Assembly: GCA_900551895.1 (NCBI GenBank)
Contig: URXX01000011.1
Coordinates: 1-56,630, forward strand
Direction of reading: 5' to 3'
Length of the DNA stretch: 56,630 nucleotides
Origin: an uncultured Lachnospiraceae bacterium
GTDB lineage: Bacteria; Bacillota; Clostridia; Lachnospirales; Lachnospiraceae
In this document: piece by piece, positions 8,308 to 16,393 of the stretch
How the letters are laid out: every line of letters begins with the position of its first letter
How positions within the stretch are numbered: the first letter of the stretch is position 1
Made by a program: the position numbers and the translations under genes
Notes under the pieces: generated by a model
Databases searched by the model: none
What the model was told of the DNA's origin: nothing
The model's input: only the letters and a program-made list of their open reading frames with translations

Positions 8308-9432
8308 TTATTTTGCTTCACCTGTATAGATTCCGTAAGGAATATAGATTTTTGTTTTAACTTTTTCAGATTTGTTGTATGAATCTGTTCCTTCCATTAA
8401 ATCTTTTCCTTCAGATGCGTTCTTTGTTAAGTCAGCGATACATTTAGCCATACCTTCAGCGTCCTGTTTAATTGTACCAACCATTTTTCCGTCAGCGATT
8501 AATTTTTTAGCTGCGTCTGTAGCATCTACACCAAATACTGGAATTGTTTTATTTGGATCACCTGTGTTCCAACCTTTATCATTTAATGCTGCGATAGCAC
8601 CTTCTGCCATACCATCGTTGTTACAGATAACAAGTTCGATCATGTTTTTGTTACCTTCGTTAAACTGTGAAAGGTTTGTTGTCATATAGTTGTTTGCTGC
8701 TCCGGCACTCCAGTTACCGTCCTGGTCAACCTGATATTTATCTTTGTTTGATGAATCAAAGAACTCTAATTCCGGTTTTCCTGCTGCTGTTAATTTCTTG
8801 TTAGCATCTTCTACACCATACTGTGTACGGTAAATTGCTTCAACGTTTCCTAACTGTCCCATGAACATAGCGTAAGAAATTTTTCCATCATGGTTAAGGT
8901 CTACTTTGTCGTAGTTTTTCACTAAGTAATCACCGATCATTTCGCCCTGCATATGACCTGCTTCCGGAGCGTCTGTTCCAACGAATGCACATTTGTCATA
9001 TGTGTTAAGAACTACACCTTCTTTTCCTTTTGGATCTTCTACTGCACGGTTGAAGAAGATTACAGGTACGTCTGCTGCTTTTGCTTTTTCAATAACCTGA
9101 GTAGAAGCATCATTTGAACCTGAAGTTACAATGTTAACGATTAATAAGTTTGTTCCTGACTGAATTGCTGTATCAATCTGCTCGTTCTGTGTTGTCTGGT
9201 TGCTGTTTCCGTCATAATCCTGATAATCAACACCCATTTTGTCCAACTGTTTATCAAGTGCTGTACGAACTGAAGAGATATAAGTATCAGCATATGTGTA
9301 GTAGAATACACCTACTTTTAAATCTGATTTTTTATCTCCGTCTTTTTTACCATCGTCAGATGAACCACATCCAACAAGTGTTGCTGCTACCATTGCCACG
9401 CAAAGAACAGCTGCTAATAGTTTCTTTTTCAT
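8308..9432 (-). CDS. mglB: galactose/glucose-binding lipoprotein of ABC transporter
   Basis: 374 aa. A type II signal peptide with lipobox LVGC (C22) anchors it outside the membrane. The mature part is a type I periplasmic-binding fold (Peripla_BP_4). The calcium-binding loop typical of E. coli galactose/glucose-binding protein is visible as DLNHDGKIS, and FFNRAVEDP and NNDGMAEGAI match the family sugar-site regions. It delivers galactose or glucose to MglAC. It heads the transporter genes; a hairpin separates it from mglA. Confidence 0.93.
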   Translation of the reverse strand: MKKKLLAAVLCVAMVAATLVGCGSSDDGKKDGDKKSDLKVGVFYYTYADTYISSVRTALDKQLDKMGVDYQDYDGNSNQTTQNEQIDTAIQSGTNLLIVNIVTSGSNDASTQVIEKAKAADVPVIFFNRAVEDPKGKEGVVLNTYDKCAFVGTDAPEAGHMQGEMIGDYLVKNYDKVDLNHDGKISYAMFMGQLGNVEAIYRTQYGVEDANKKLTAAGKPELEFFDSSNKDKYQVDQDGNWSAGAANNYMTTNLSQFNEGNKNMIELVICNNDGMAEGAIAALNDKGWNTGDPNKTIPVFGVDATDAAKKLIADGKMVGTIKQDAEGMAKCIADLTKNASEGKDLMEGTDSYNKSEKVKTKIYIPYGIYTGEAK

Positions 9433-9470
9433 GATTGTGTTTCCTCCCTTTGCTAATCATTGATGAGGTT

Positions 9471-9479
9471 ATTATAACA
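9471..9479 (-). promoter_or_regulatory. extended -10 promoter of mglB
   Basis: On the minus strand TGTTATAAT (TATAAT at 9471-9476, TG at 9478-9479) forms a perfect extended -10 element about 38 nt upstream of the mglB ATG. No good -35 hexamer is present at 16-18 nt. Instead the position is occupied by one copy of a direct repeat (9485-9499). This pattern is typical of activator-dependent promoters. Confidence 0.65.
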
Positions 9480-9484
9480 CGAAC

Positions 9485-9532
9485 TTGTATAAATTCCTAT
9501 TAAATTTTTTACTTTTTTTGTATAATTTTCTA
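9485..9532. promoter_or_regulatory. candidate activator site: two direct repeats upstream of mglB
   Basis: TTGTATAAATTCCTA (9485-9499) and TTGTATAATTTTCTA (9518-9532) agree at 13 of 15 positions and lie 33 bp apart centre to centre, about three helical turns. The near copy overlaps where the -35 would be for the mglB promoter; the far copy lies one site upstream. AraC-type regulators commonly bind such tandem direct repeats, and a YesN-type regulator is encoded just upstream. Binding is inferred. Confidence 0.5.
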
Positions 9533-9537
9533 CGATT

Positions 9538-10506
9538 TTATTCAAAAGCGAACAAAGTTTTTTGATATTCGTCATCATACATATTTTCTCGAGTGGCACA
9601 AATTGTTTCTGTATTTACCTTTTTGTTCTTTAGAGGAATATCATTTAAAAGATTATAGGCACTCTCCACACCCAAATATCCCATTGCATATGGATTTTGT
9701 ACAATCAGCGCATCTACCTCTCCCGTTTCCAGCATTCCGACAGAAACTACATTATTGTCAAAAGCAACTACCTGTACTTTATCCTGCATTCCCAATTCCT
9801 TTACCGCATATCCCACGCCGAGACTTGTCCATTCGTTAAATGTGACAAGCACATTCATTTCATGATGATTTTTCAAAAATTCTTTTGTCTGCTCCTTCGC
9901 CTGCTCTACTGTGGAAATAACATTGATTGTCTCCACATTTTTTACACGCTCGTCTTTTTTGATAAAATCTTTAAATCCTCGCTCTCTTTCCTGACCGTTT
10001 TTCGAGTTTTTATCAAAGTTTACAATTCCGATATTTAATTCTTCCGCCTTATTTTCTAACACGGCTTCCCCAGCCATTTTTCCGGCGTTATAGTTGTTTG
10101 TACTAATTCGGCAGTCTACGTTTTTACTGTTGACGTCGCTGTCAATGACGATAGTTTTTATTCCTGCCTTCACTGCCTTGTCGATTGCATCTGCATTTGC
10201 ATTATAGTCCACCGCCGAAAATACAATGGCATCGTATTTTTCTTCGATTGCCTTTTCAATCATTTTGTTTTGTGTCTGATAATCCTCTTCGTTTTTAGGA
10301 CCTTCAAACAAAATTTCCATGTTGTATGCCGTTCCTGCCGCGTTTGCACCTGCACTTACCGCCTTAAAAAAAGTTGAGCCTGTTGATTTCATAATCACCG
10401 CAACTTTTCTTTTCTGAAGATTTTCATTTTTTTCCGCTCCACAGCCGGATAGAAGCATTGCACAAATACAGAAAAATGCAAGTATTCTTTTTTTATTTTT
10501 CTCCAT
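9538..10506 (-). CDS. sugar-binding lipoprotein, probable sensor partner of the adjacent kinase
   Basis: 322 aa. Lipoprotein signal peptide with LSGC lipobox (C22), then a type I periplasmic-binding fold (Peripla_BP_4, ribose/galactose class): VAVIMKSTGSTFFKAV start, IVIDSDVN, VTFNEWTSLGVGYA. It lacks the DxNxDG calcium loop seen in the transporter's own MglB. Its gene overlaps the kinase gene by 14 nt and has no permease of its own, although mglBAC follows. This arrangement matches the XylFII-LytS-YesN systems known from Clostridium, in which a binding protein presents the sugar to the kinase. The ligand is not known; galactose is a guess from context. Confidence 0.82.
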   Translation of the reverse strand: MEKNKKRILAFFCICAMLLSGCGAEKNENLQKRKVAVIMKSTGSTFFKAVSAGANAAGTAYNMEILFEGPKNEEDYQTQNKMIEKAIEEKYDAIVFSAVDYNANADAIDKAVKAGIKTIVIDSDVNSKNVDCRISTNNYNAGKMAGEAVLENKAEELNIGIVNFDKNSKNGQERERGFKDFIKKDERVKNVETINVISTVEQAKEQTKEFLKNHHEMNVLVTFNEWTSLGVGYAVKELGMQDKVQVVAFDNNVVSVGMLETGEVDALIVQNPYAMGYLGVESAYNLLNDIPLKNKKVNTETICATRENMYDDEYQKTLFAFE

Positions 10507-12220
10507 AATCGTTCTCCGTTATTTTTGGCATACTGATTGTCACACGCGTTCCTTCATCCAATTCGCTCTGTATAGTCAAACCGTATTCTTCGCCAAAATA
10601 GATTTTTATACGGTCATTTACATTTTTAATGCCGATTCCCACTCTGTCGCCCGCATCTTTATGTAAAATTTCTTCACATTGTTCTTCCGTCATTCCTACA
10701 CCGTTATCCTCCACCGTAAAAATAATGGTATCTCCTTTTTGGTGTATGCCTATATGAATTTTTCCCTCATCTACCATTCGGTCAATTCCGTGATAAATGG
10801 CGTTTTCGATAATCGGCTGTAATGTAATTTTGTTGCAAAGGTAACTTAAACATTCCTCATCTACATCAAAGGAGTAGGTAAATTGATTTTTATAACGGAA
10901 ATTTTGAATTTTCAGGTAACTTTTTGCATGCTGCATTTCTTTTTCAATCGTAATAAGTTCATGCCCTCTGCTTATGCTTATTCTAAATAATTTTGCGAGG
11001 GAATTTACCATTTCAACGGCATCCTTATGTCTTTCTTCCTCACACAGCCACGCTATCGCATCCAACGTATTATATAAAAAATGCGGATTAATCTGTGCCT
11101 GAAGCGCCTTTAATTCGGTTTTTCTCAGTGTAATTTCTTCCTGTCTTACTTTCTCTACCAGTTCTTTAATCTGCACAACCATATGCTCGAATGACTCGGT
11201 AAGAGATGTGATTTCCGCCGTTCCCTCTATCGTCTTGAATTCAAAATGATTTGTATCCTGCTCAAATTCCCGCATGGCATTTGCAAGTTCCTTTGCTGGA
11301 CTTGAAAAAAGTTTGGAGAAAAAACGGATAATAATTACGGTAAACAGTACAACTACAAGGAAAATGACAAATAAGGTCTTCATAATGTGATTGACTTTGT
11401 TTGTAATCATCTCGTCTATATAGCACACGCCTATAATTTTCCATTCGCAGTTATCTAACGATTTTACGGAGTAAATGGCGTCTTTTTCTATATGAGAGCC
11501 GTCTTTCAGATAATTATATTTTTCTTCTTTTAAGCCCGAGTAAATTAACTGTTGCTGCGGATGATAAATAATATTTCCTTTTTTATCCGCTATGTAGCAG
11601 TATCCGTGCTGTCCGATTCCGACTTCATCGATATAGTTTGCAATTTGCGAAAATTGAATATCAAGTGCAACCTGAATAGTTTCGCCCTCCGCATTTTCCA
11701 TATATTCCGAAATGGTAACAACCCACGGATAATACTCTACAAACAGAGATGATACATGGGGTTTTGAAACATTTAAAGTCCTCTCCTTATCTTTTGAAAC
11801 AGCTGCATTAAAAGAAAGATTTTCAAAAATATTTTCTTTTAGTTTTCCTCTGTCGGACCATGCTTTTAACAGATTGCCCTTCTCATCATAAGTTGTAATT
11901 GCCACAATATCTTTTCGGATACCGATTAAATTTTTTAAATATACATCTATATCATTTTCGCCCTGACTAATGTTTTTCTGAATCATTTCCATCAGAACGT
12001 CCATATCGCTCGTATAATTTTCTACCGTGTTTTTTACTTGTAAAACTGCCTGCTCACTGCTTGTAACAACACTTTCTTCCGTTGTATTTTGGTAAATATT
12101 TACAAACGTAAAGAAAAACATCAGCGTAAGAGCAAGTACGATTGCGACAACAATTCCGGTCAGCATTTCCGAAAGAGATATTTTTTTCATCAAGTTCCGC
12201 TTATTCGTTGTTTTCTTCAT
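10493..12220 (-). CDS. LytS/YesM-type sensor histidine kinase
   Basis: About 575 aa: N-terminal membrane helix (about 15-40), an extracellular Cache-like sensor domain of some 230 residues, a second helix (VIFLVVVLFTVIIIRFF), a HAMP-like linker, a His_kinase domain with phospho-acceptor in QINPHFLYNTLD, and a HATPase with IENAIYHGI (N box) and VEDNGVGM (G1 box). It would phosphorylate the regulator encoded immediately upstream. The ATG at 12220 is 5 nt from AGGAG and is preferred over a frame extension to 12238. It overlaps the regulator gene by 20 nt and the binding protein gene by 14 nt, so the three are translationally coupled. Confidence 0.9.
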   Translation of the reverse strand: MKKTTNKRNLMKKISLSEMLTGIVVAIVLALTLMFFFTFVNIYQNTTEESVVTSSEQAVLQVKNTVENYTSDMDVLMEMIQKNISQGENDIDVYLKNLIGIRKDIVAITTYDEKGNLLKAWSDRGKLKENIFENLSFNAAVSKDKERTLNVSKPHVSSLFVEYYPWVVTISEYMENAEGETIQVALDIQFSQIANYIDEVGIGQHGYCYIADKKGNIIYHPQQQLIYSGLKEEKYNYLKDGSHIEKDAIYSVKSLDNCEWKIIGVCYIDEMITNKVNHIMKTLFVIFLVVVLFTVIIIRFFSKLFSSPAKELANAMREFEQDTNHFEFKTIEGTAEITSLTESFEHMVVQIKELVEKVRQEEITLRKTELKALQAQINPHFLYNTLDAIAWLCEEERHKDAVEMVNSLAKLFRISISRGHELITIEKEMQHAKSYLKIQNFRYKNQFTYSFDVDEECLSYLCNKITLQPIIENAIYHGIDRMVDEGKIHIGIHQKGDTIIFTVEDNGVGMTEEQCEEILHKDAGDRVGIGIKNVNDRIKIYFGEEYGLTIQSELDEGTRVTISMPKITENDYGEK

Positions 12221-13805
12221 GATTTCTCCTGCATACATTCGGTGACATTCCCGTATACTTTTTAAAACAATAACTAAAATAATGCTGATCGTTATATCCG
12301 CATTTTTCCGCTATATCCCTAATTTTCATGGAGGTACAAAGAAGAAGTTCCTCTGCCTTTTCAATTCTTCTCTTTGTCAACAGGTCTTTAAATGTACTTC
12401 CGTTTTCCCGTTTAATTATGGCGCTCAGATAATTCGGACTCACTGAATTTTCACTGCTCACATCGGAAAGGGACAGATTTGGGTTCATATACTGTTCATT
12501 TATAATCCGAATTGTATTTTCACATAAAACTTCACTGCTCTTTTTTCGCTGTTCCGATACAATATTTCTCGCATTTAAGCAGATTTTTTCGTAATATTTC
12601 AGCGCAGAATCCTTGCTTCCTGCCAATACCGGCATAGTATAAAATGCAAAATTTTTCTGTATTCTCTGCACACCTTCATTTCCCGCAACCGCATACACAA
12701 CCTGAAAAACAGATGCGATAAGTTGTACGAAAATGAAGTCTATCGCCATTTTTGCTACCTTTTTCTGTTCAATCAGTTTTCCGAAATAAATAAAATATTC
12801 CTGTATTTCTTCGGGACTTCCGCTTCGGATTAGATTTTCAATATCCTGTATCGTCTGCTGTACCATTTCCTGATCAAGCGTTTCCATTCTTTCTTCATCA
12901 CCGATGTAATGAATATTTCTCCTGTTTTTCTTAGAATAACTTATCGCATTCATCGCTTCCAAATAACATTCATGAATGCAGGATAAATCATCTCCCACAC
13001 GGCTAACCCCGATTGTACAATTCAAGCCCATAATTCGCTCTACACTCTGACTTATATCCTCCACGATAATGTGAACATATTTGTTTAATCCCGTTTTCGT
13101 TGCACTGAGAAGTGAAACAACTTTTCCATGCATATATACACTGGAATGTTTGACATATTTCTTTAAAATTGAATCAATGGCGTTGACGCTTGTCCTGTCC
13201 GTGCATATTTTTCCGTCCTCGTTTAAAATACGGATGACGAGAACAACATACTTCAGCACATCTAAATTTCCTCTCTCCAGTACACCGCACTCCACCGCAT
13301 TCTCCTCGAGTTTTCTTTTTTCTTCATCGGAACGCTCTTTCTGAAAACTATCCAACAGTAACGGCATTAAAAATTCGGATTTTTCCATTTTTTCCGAACT
13401 CGGTGTTTTTGTTGCGAACTCTTCAAATTTTCGTTCAATCTTCAGTTTTATATTTCTTAATTCTTTTGTCAGTTCCTCTGAAGAAATTGGTTTCAACATA
13501 TAACTTACGATATTGTACTGAATTGCCTGTTGTGCATAAGAAAAATCATCATATCCGCTCAAAAATGCAATCTGAATGGTCGGTCTGATTTCTCTTACCT
13601 GCCTTGCCAATTCAATTCCCGATATAAACGGCATTTTCACATCTGTCAGCAGTAAATCGGGTTCTAATTTTTCCACAAGTTCCAACGCATCTTCTCCGTT
13701 TGCCGCTTCTCCCACAACTTGAAATCCAATATCTTCCCAATCAATTTTTCTAATCAGAGAACGTCTGATTTCTTCTTCATCATCTGCAATGATTACTGTA
13801 TACAT
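12201..13805 (-). CDS. YesN-type response regulator, AraC family output
   Basis: 534 aa. The receiver domain (1-120) has the acidic pair D8-D9, phospho-acceptor D55 in LLLTDVKMP and K105 in YMLKPISS. A long linker of roughly 300 residues follows, then a C-terminal AraC-type double helix-turn-helix (about 430-530, ending with IAEKCGYNDQHYFSYCFKKYTGMSP). It is the DNA-binding partner of the kinase downstream; candidate targets are the direct repeats at 9485-9532 before mglB. Its start overlaps the end of the DMT transporter gene by 13 nt, with AAAGGAAAG as ribosome site. Confidence 0.9.
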   Translation of the reverse strand: MYTVIIADDEEEIRRSLIRKIDWEDIGFQVVGEAANGEDALELVEKLEPDLLLTDVKMPFISGIELARQVREIRPTIQIAFLSGYDDFSYAQQAIQYNIVSYMLKPISSEELTKELRNIKLKIERKFEEFATKTPSSEKMEKSEFLMPLLLDSFQKERSDEEKRKLEENAVECGVLERGNLDVLKYVVLVIRILNEDGKICTDRTSVNAIDSILKKYVKHSSVYMHGKVVSLLSATKTGLNKYVHIIVEDISQSVERIMGLNCTIGVSRVGDDLSCIHECYLEAMNAISYSKKNRRNIHYIGDEERMETLDQEMVQQTIQDIENLIRSGSPEEIQEYFIYFGKLIEQKKVAKMAIDFIFVQLIASVFQVVYAVAGNEGVQRIQKNFAFYTMPVLAGSKDSALKYYEKICLNARNIVSEQRKKSSEVLCENTIRIINEQYMNPNLSLSDVSSENSVSPNYLSAIIKRENGSTFKDLLTKRRIEKAEELLLCTSMKIRDIAEKCGYNDQHYFSYCFKKYTGMSPNVCRRNHEENNE

Positions 13806-14710
13806 TGACTCTTTCCTTTCTTTTTAGGCTGATAAATTTCCGAGCCTATCGCCCCCGCAACGATAATAACTGCACCCGCTATCTGTAAACCTGTTAAATG
13901 TTCATGGAAAACAAAAAATCCGGCAAGCGTTCCAACAACAACTTCCAAAGCAGAAAGTATACTTGTCGTTGTAGCCTCCACATACTGCGTTGATTTTACG
14001 CAGGCAACATTTGCTACCATTGTACAGAGAATTCCAATTCCAAATAAATCCCACAGTAAATTTGTCATCGGCGTTTTTGATATATGTGTGGCAACATCGC
14101 CTAAATCCATTCCAAACAGCAATACAAACGCCGCTCCCAAAAATCCATAAACAAGTAATGTATCTCTATCATACTCTTTCGCAAAAAATTTCGGAAGTAA
14201 AATTTGCAGTGCAACGCCAATTCCGTTTATAATTCCCGCTAAAATTCCTATCGCGTCCAGTTTAATATTTCCGCCTCCGATAAGATCTGCCACAAGCACC
14301 GCCCCGATAAGACAGACAAAAATAGTAACGATTTTACTCTTTTCAAGTTTTTCTTTGAACATAACCGTACTGAGAATAGCAACCCAAATCGGACTCATAA
14401 ACATTAACACCGTTGCCACACCAACCGGAATTCTCGATACGGACACACTGTAACTGACAAAACTGATACTGTAGGCAACCGCTCCGTAAAGAATACAAAT
14501 GATAAGCCCTTTTAAACTGATTTTCAATGCGGACGGCTTTGTAACAAGCAAAAACAAAAAATACGCCACGCCCGCCAACGCACATCGGAAAAAGGAAATT
14601 TCTATGTTTGAGAATTGATAATGGGATAAATCTCTTACAAAAATTCCCATAATTCCCCACATGACAGCAGTTGTAACTGCTAATATAATTCCTTTACTCC
14701 TCTTATTCAT
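13793..14710 (-). CDS. EamA family (DMT) transporter
   Basis: 305 aa with about ten membrane helices in two tandem EamA repeats; the first repeat starts IILAVTTAVMWGIMGIFVRDLS, and the second ends LQIAGAVIIVAGAIGSEI. The family exports amino acids or other small metabolites, or carries nucleotide sugars; substrate not determined. It overlaps the amidohydrolase gene upstream by 8 nt and the response regulator downstream by 13 nt, so an operon of amidohydrolase, exporter and sensory genes is likely. That suggests exporter and hydrolase act on one compound, but this is inference. Confidence 0.85.
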   Translation of the reverse strand: MNKRSKGIILAVTTAVMWGIMGIFVRDLSHYQFSNIEISFFRCALAGVAYFLFLLVTKPSALKISLKGLIICILYGAVAYSISFVSYSVSVSRIPVGVATVLMFMSPIWVAILSTVMFKEKLEKSKIVTIFVCLIGAVLVADLIGGGNIKLDAIGILAGIINGIGVALQILLPKFFAKEYDRDTLLVYGFLGAAFVLLFGMDLGDVATHISKTPMTNLLWDLFGIGILCTMVANVACVKSTQYVEATTTSILSALEVVVGTLAGFFVFHEHLTGLQIAGAVIIVAGAIGSEIYQPKKKGKSQCIQ

Positions 14711-16313
14711 TTTCTATTTCCCCGCTTTTGTAAATTACTTTATTCTCTTTTATTGTCATCAAAACACGAATATCTGCCAGTTGTTCTTTTTCTGTTTCCA
14801 ATGGATTTTTGTCTAAAATAACAAAATCTGCATATTTTCCTTCCGCTATTGTTCCCTTTTCATTTTCTTCCGTATACTGATACGCCGCATAACTTGTCAC
14901 TGCCTTCAGTGCCTCCAACACGGAAACACATTGATTTTTGCCAATACTCTGTCCTGTTTTTGATACTCTGTTTACCGCTGATGAAATTGTACGCAACATA
15001 TCCGGCGGAACAACGGGTGTATCCTGATGAAACGTATATTTCATGTTTAACTCTACCGCATCTTTTACCGGAGAAATCTGACTTCCTCTTTCTTCTCCGA
15101 AATTTTTCAGGTGAATATCTCCCCAATAATATGTGTGTGCAACAAAGAAACTCGGTATCATTCCCATAACCGCCATTCTCTCCAGTTGATCTTTCCTTAC
15201 GAGTTGTGCATGAACCATAACCGCACGGTAAATATCTTTTTCTTTCCGCTCTTTTAATGTCTGCTCAAATACGGAAACGTATTGCTCTGCAGCCGCATCT
15301 CCGTTACAATGTGCAAGTAACTGCTGTTTTTTATCCAATGCAACACAAATATATTTCTTCAATTCCTCATCACCGTGAATCGGATAACCGCAATATTCTT
15401 TTTCGCCCTCATATGGTTTCGTCATCCATGCTGTTTTTCCCTGTGGAGAACCGTCCAAAAATACTTTAAATCCTCCGAGTTTAAAATGATTTTTATACTG
15501 ATTTGCATACTCCGGCGCTTCTTCAAATATATTTTCTTCTGTCATTATATCGGCATATCCGACTATATCCAAATATAATTTTCCGATAGAAGCCGCATAC
15601 TGAAGTAACTGAAATAACGGTTTTCCAACCATTCCGTCCTGAACGGTTGTAATGCCGTAACTTGCATACATTTTCTGTGCCTCTTCCATGCAGGAAAGTA
15701 ATGTTTCTACAGACTGCATCGGAAGATTAGACTGAAATGCTAAAAACGCTTTTTCCTCCATGTAGCCGTTCGGAATATTTGTTCCCGCAACTCTTCCGTA
15801 CTTTCCGCCTGCACAGTCTTCGGTATTTTCATCAATCTTCTGTATTTCCAAACCTCTACTGTTTGTCACTGCCATATGCGATGAAGCATGAACAATAAGT
15901 ACAGGATTTTCAGCGCTGATTTTATCTAAAACATCTTTATCCGGATGCCGTCCCTCCGCCAAGAAATTTTGGTCATAATTGCTTCCGATAATCCACGCAT
16001 CATCAGATAATTTTCTTTTTGCTTTAAATGTTTTCATTGCCTGAACAATCTCTTCAAAATCTTTACATGCAGACAAATCACATTGTGTCATTGCATTTGC
16101 CGCTCCCACAAAATGGGAATGGGCATCGATAAATGCCGGAAGCATTGTTCTTCCATGCAAATCGATTATTTCATCTCCCTCCTCTTTTAATGCAAGTAGT
16201 TCTTCCTGTTTACCAACAGAAAGTATACGCCCTCTCTCTACACATACTGCCTCCGCAAACATTGAGGCGTCCTCCATTGTGATAATTTTTCCGTTAATAT
16301 AAAAAGTTTTCAT
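14703..16313 (-). CDS. amidohydrolase, YtcJ-like
   Basis: 536 aa, the usual length for the amidohydrolase-3 (YtcJ) family. It starts with the composite beta-sandwich domain (MKTFYINGKIITMEDAS) and has the metal-site motif DAHSHF at about residue 63, a lysine-containing central barrel strand, HCNGDAAAEQ and HAQLV metal-ligand segments, and FHQDTPVVPPDML near the C-terminal Asp. It would hydrolyse an amide or similar bond of an unidentified substrate in the cytosol. It is the first gene of the run that continues into the exporter. GGAGGACGT precedes the ATG. Confidence 0.83.
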   Translation of the reverse strand: MKTFYINGKIITMEDASMFAEAVCVERGRILSVGKQEELLALKEEGDEIIDLHGRTMLPAFIDAHSHFVGAANAMTQCDLSACKDFEEIVQAMKTFKAKRKLSDDAWIIGSNYDQNFLAEGRHPDKDVLDKISAENPVLIVHASSHMAVTNSRGLEIQKIDENTEDCAGGKYGRVAGTNIPNGYMEEKAFLAFQSNLPMQSVETLLSCMEEAQKMYASYGITTVQDGMVGKPLFQLLQYAASIGKLYLDIVGYADIMTEENIFEEAPEYANQYKNHFKLGGFKVFLDGSPQGKTAWMTKPYEGEKEYCGYPIHGDEELKKYICVALDKKQQLLAHCNGDAAAEQYVSVFEQTLKERKEKDIYRAVMVHAQLVRKDQLERMAVMGMIPSFFVAHTYYWGDIHLKNFGEERGSQISPVKDAVELNMKYTFHQDTPVVPPDMLRTISSAVNRVSKTGQSIGKNQCVSVLEALKAVTSYAAYQYTEENEKGTIAEGKYADFVILDKNPLETEKEQLADIRVLMTIKENKVIYKSGEIENE

Positions 16314-16341
16314 ACGTCCTCCTGCGGTTCTGATATAGCAG

Positions 16342-16388
16342 AAAATCAGAGTGGATATGAAAATGCTCTTCCTATCCCCTCTGATTTT
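16342..16388 (-). terminator. terminator after gyrA
   Basis: Inverted repeat AAAATCAGAG (16342-16351) with CTCTGATTTT (16379-16388), extended inward by GGATA/TATCC. It lies directly after the gyrA stop, and on the minus strand it ends in TTTTCTG. It separates gyrA from the amidohydrolase gene. On the plus strand it is also followed by T-rich sequence. Confidence 0.7.
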
Positions 16389-16393
16389 TTATT

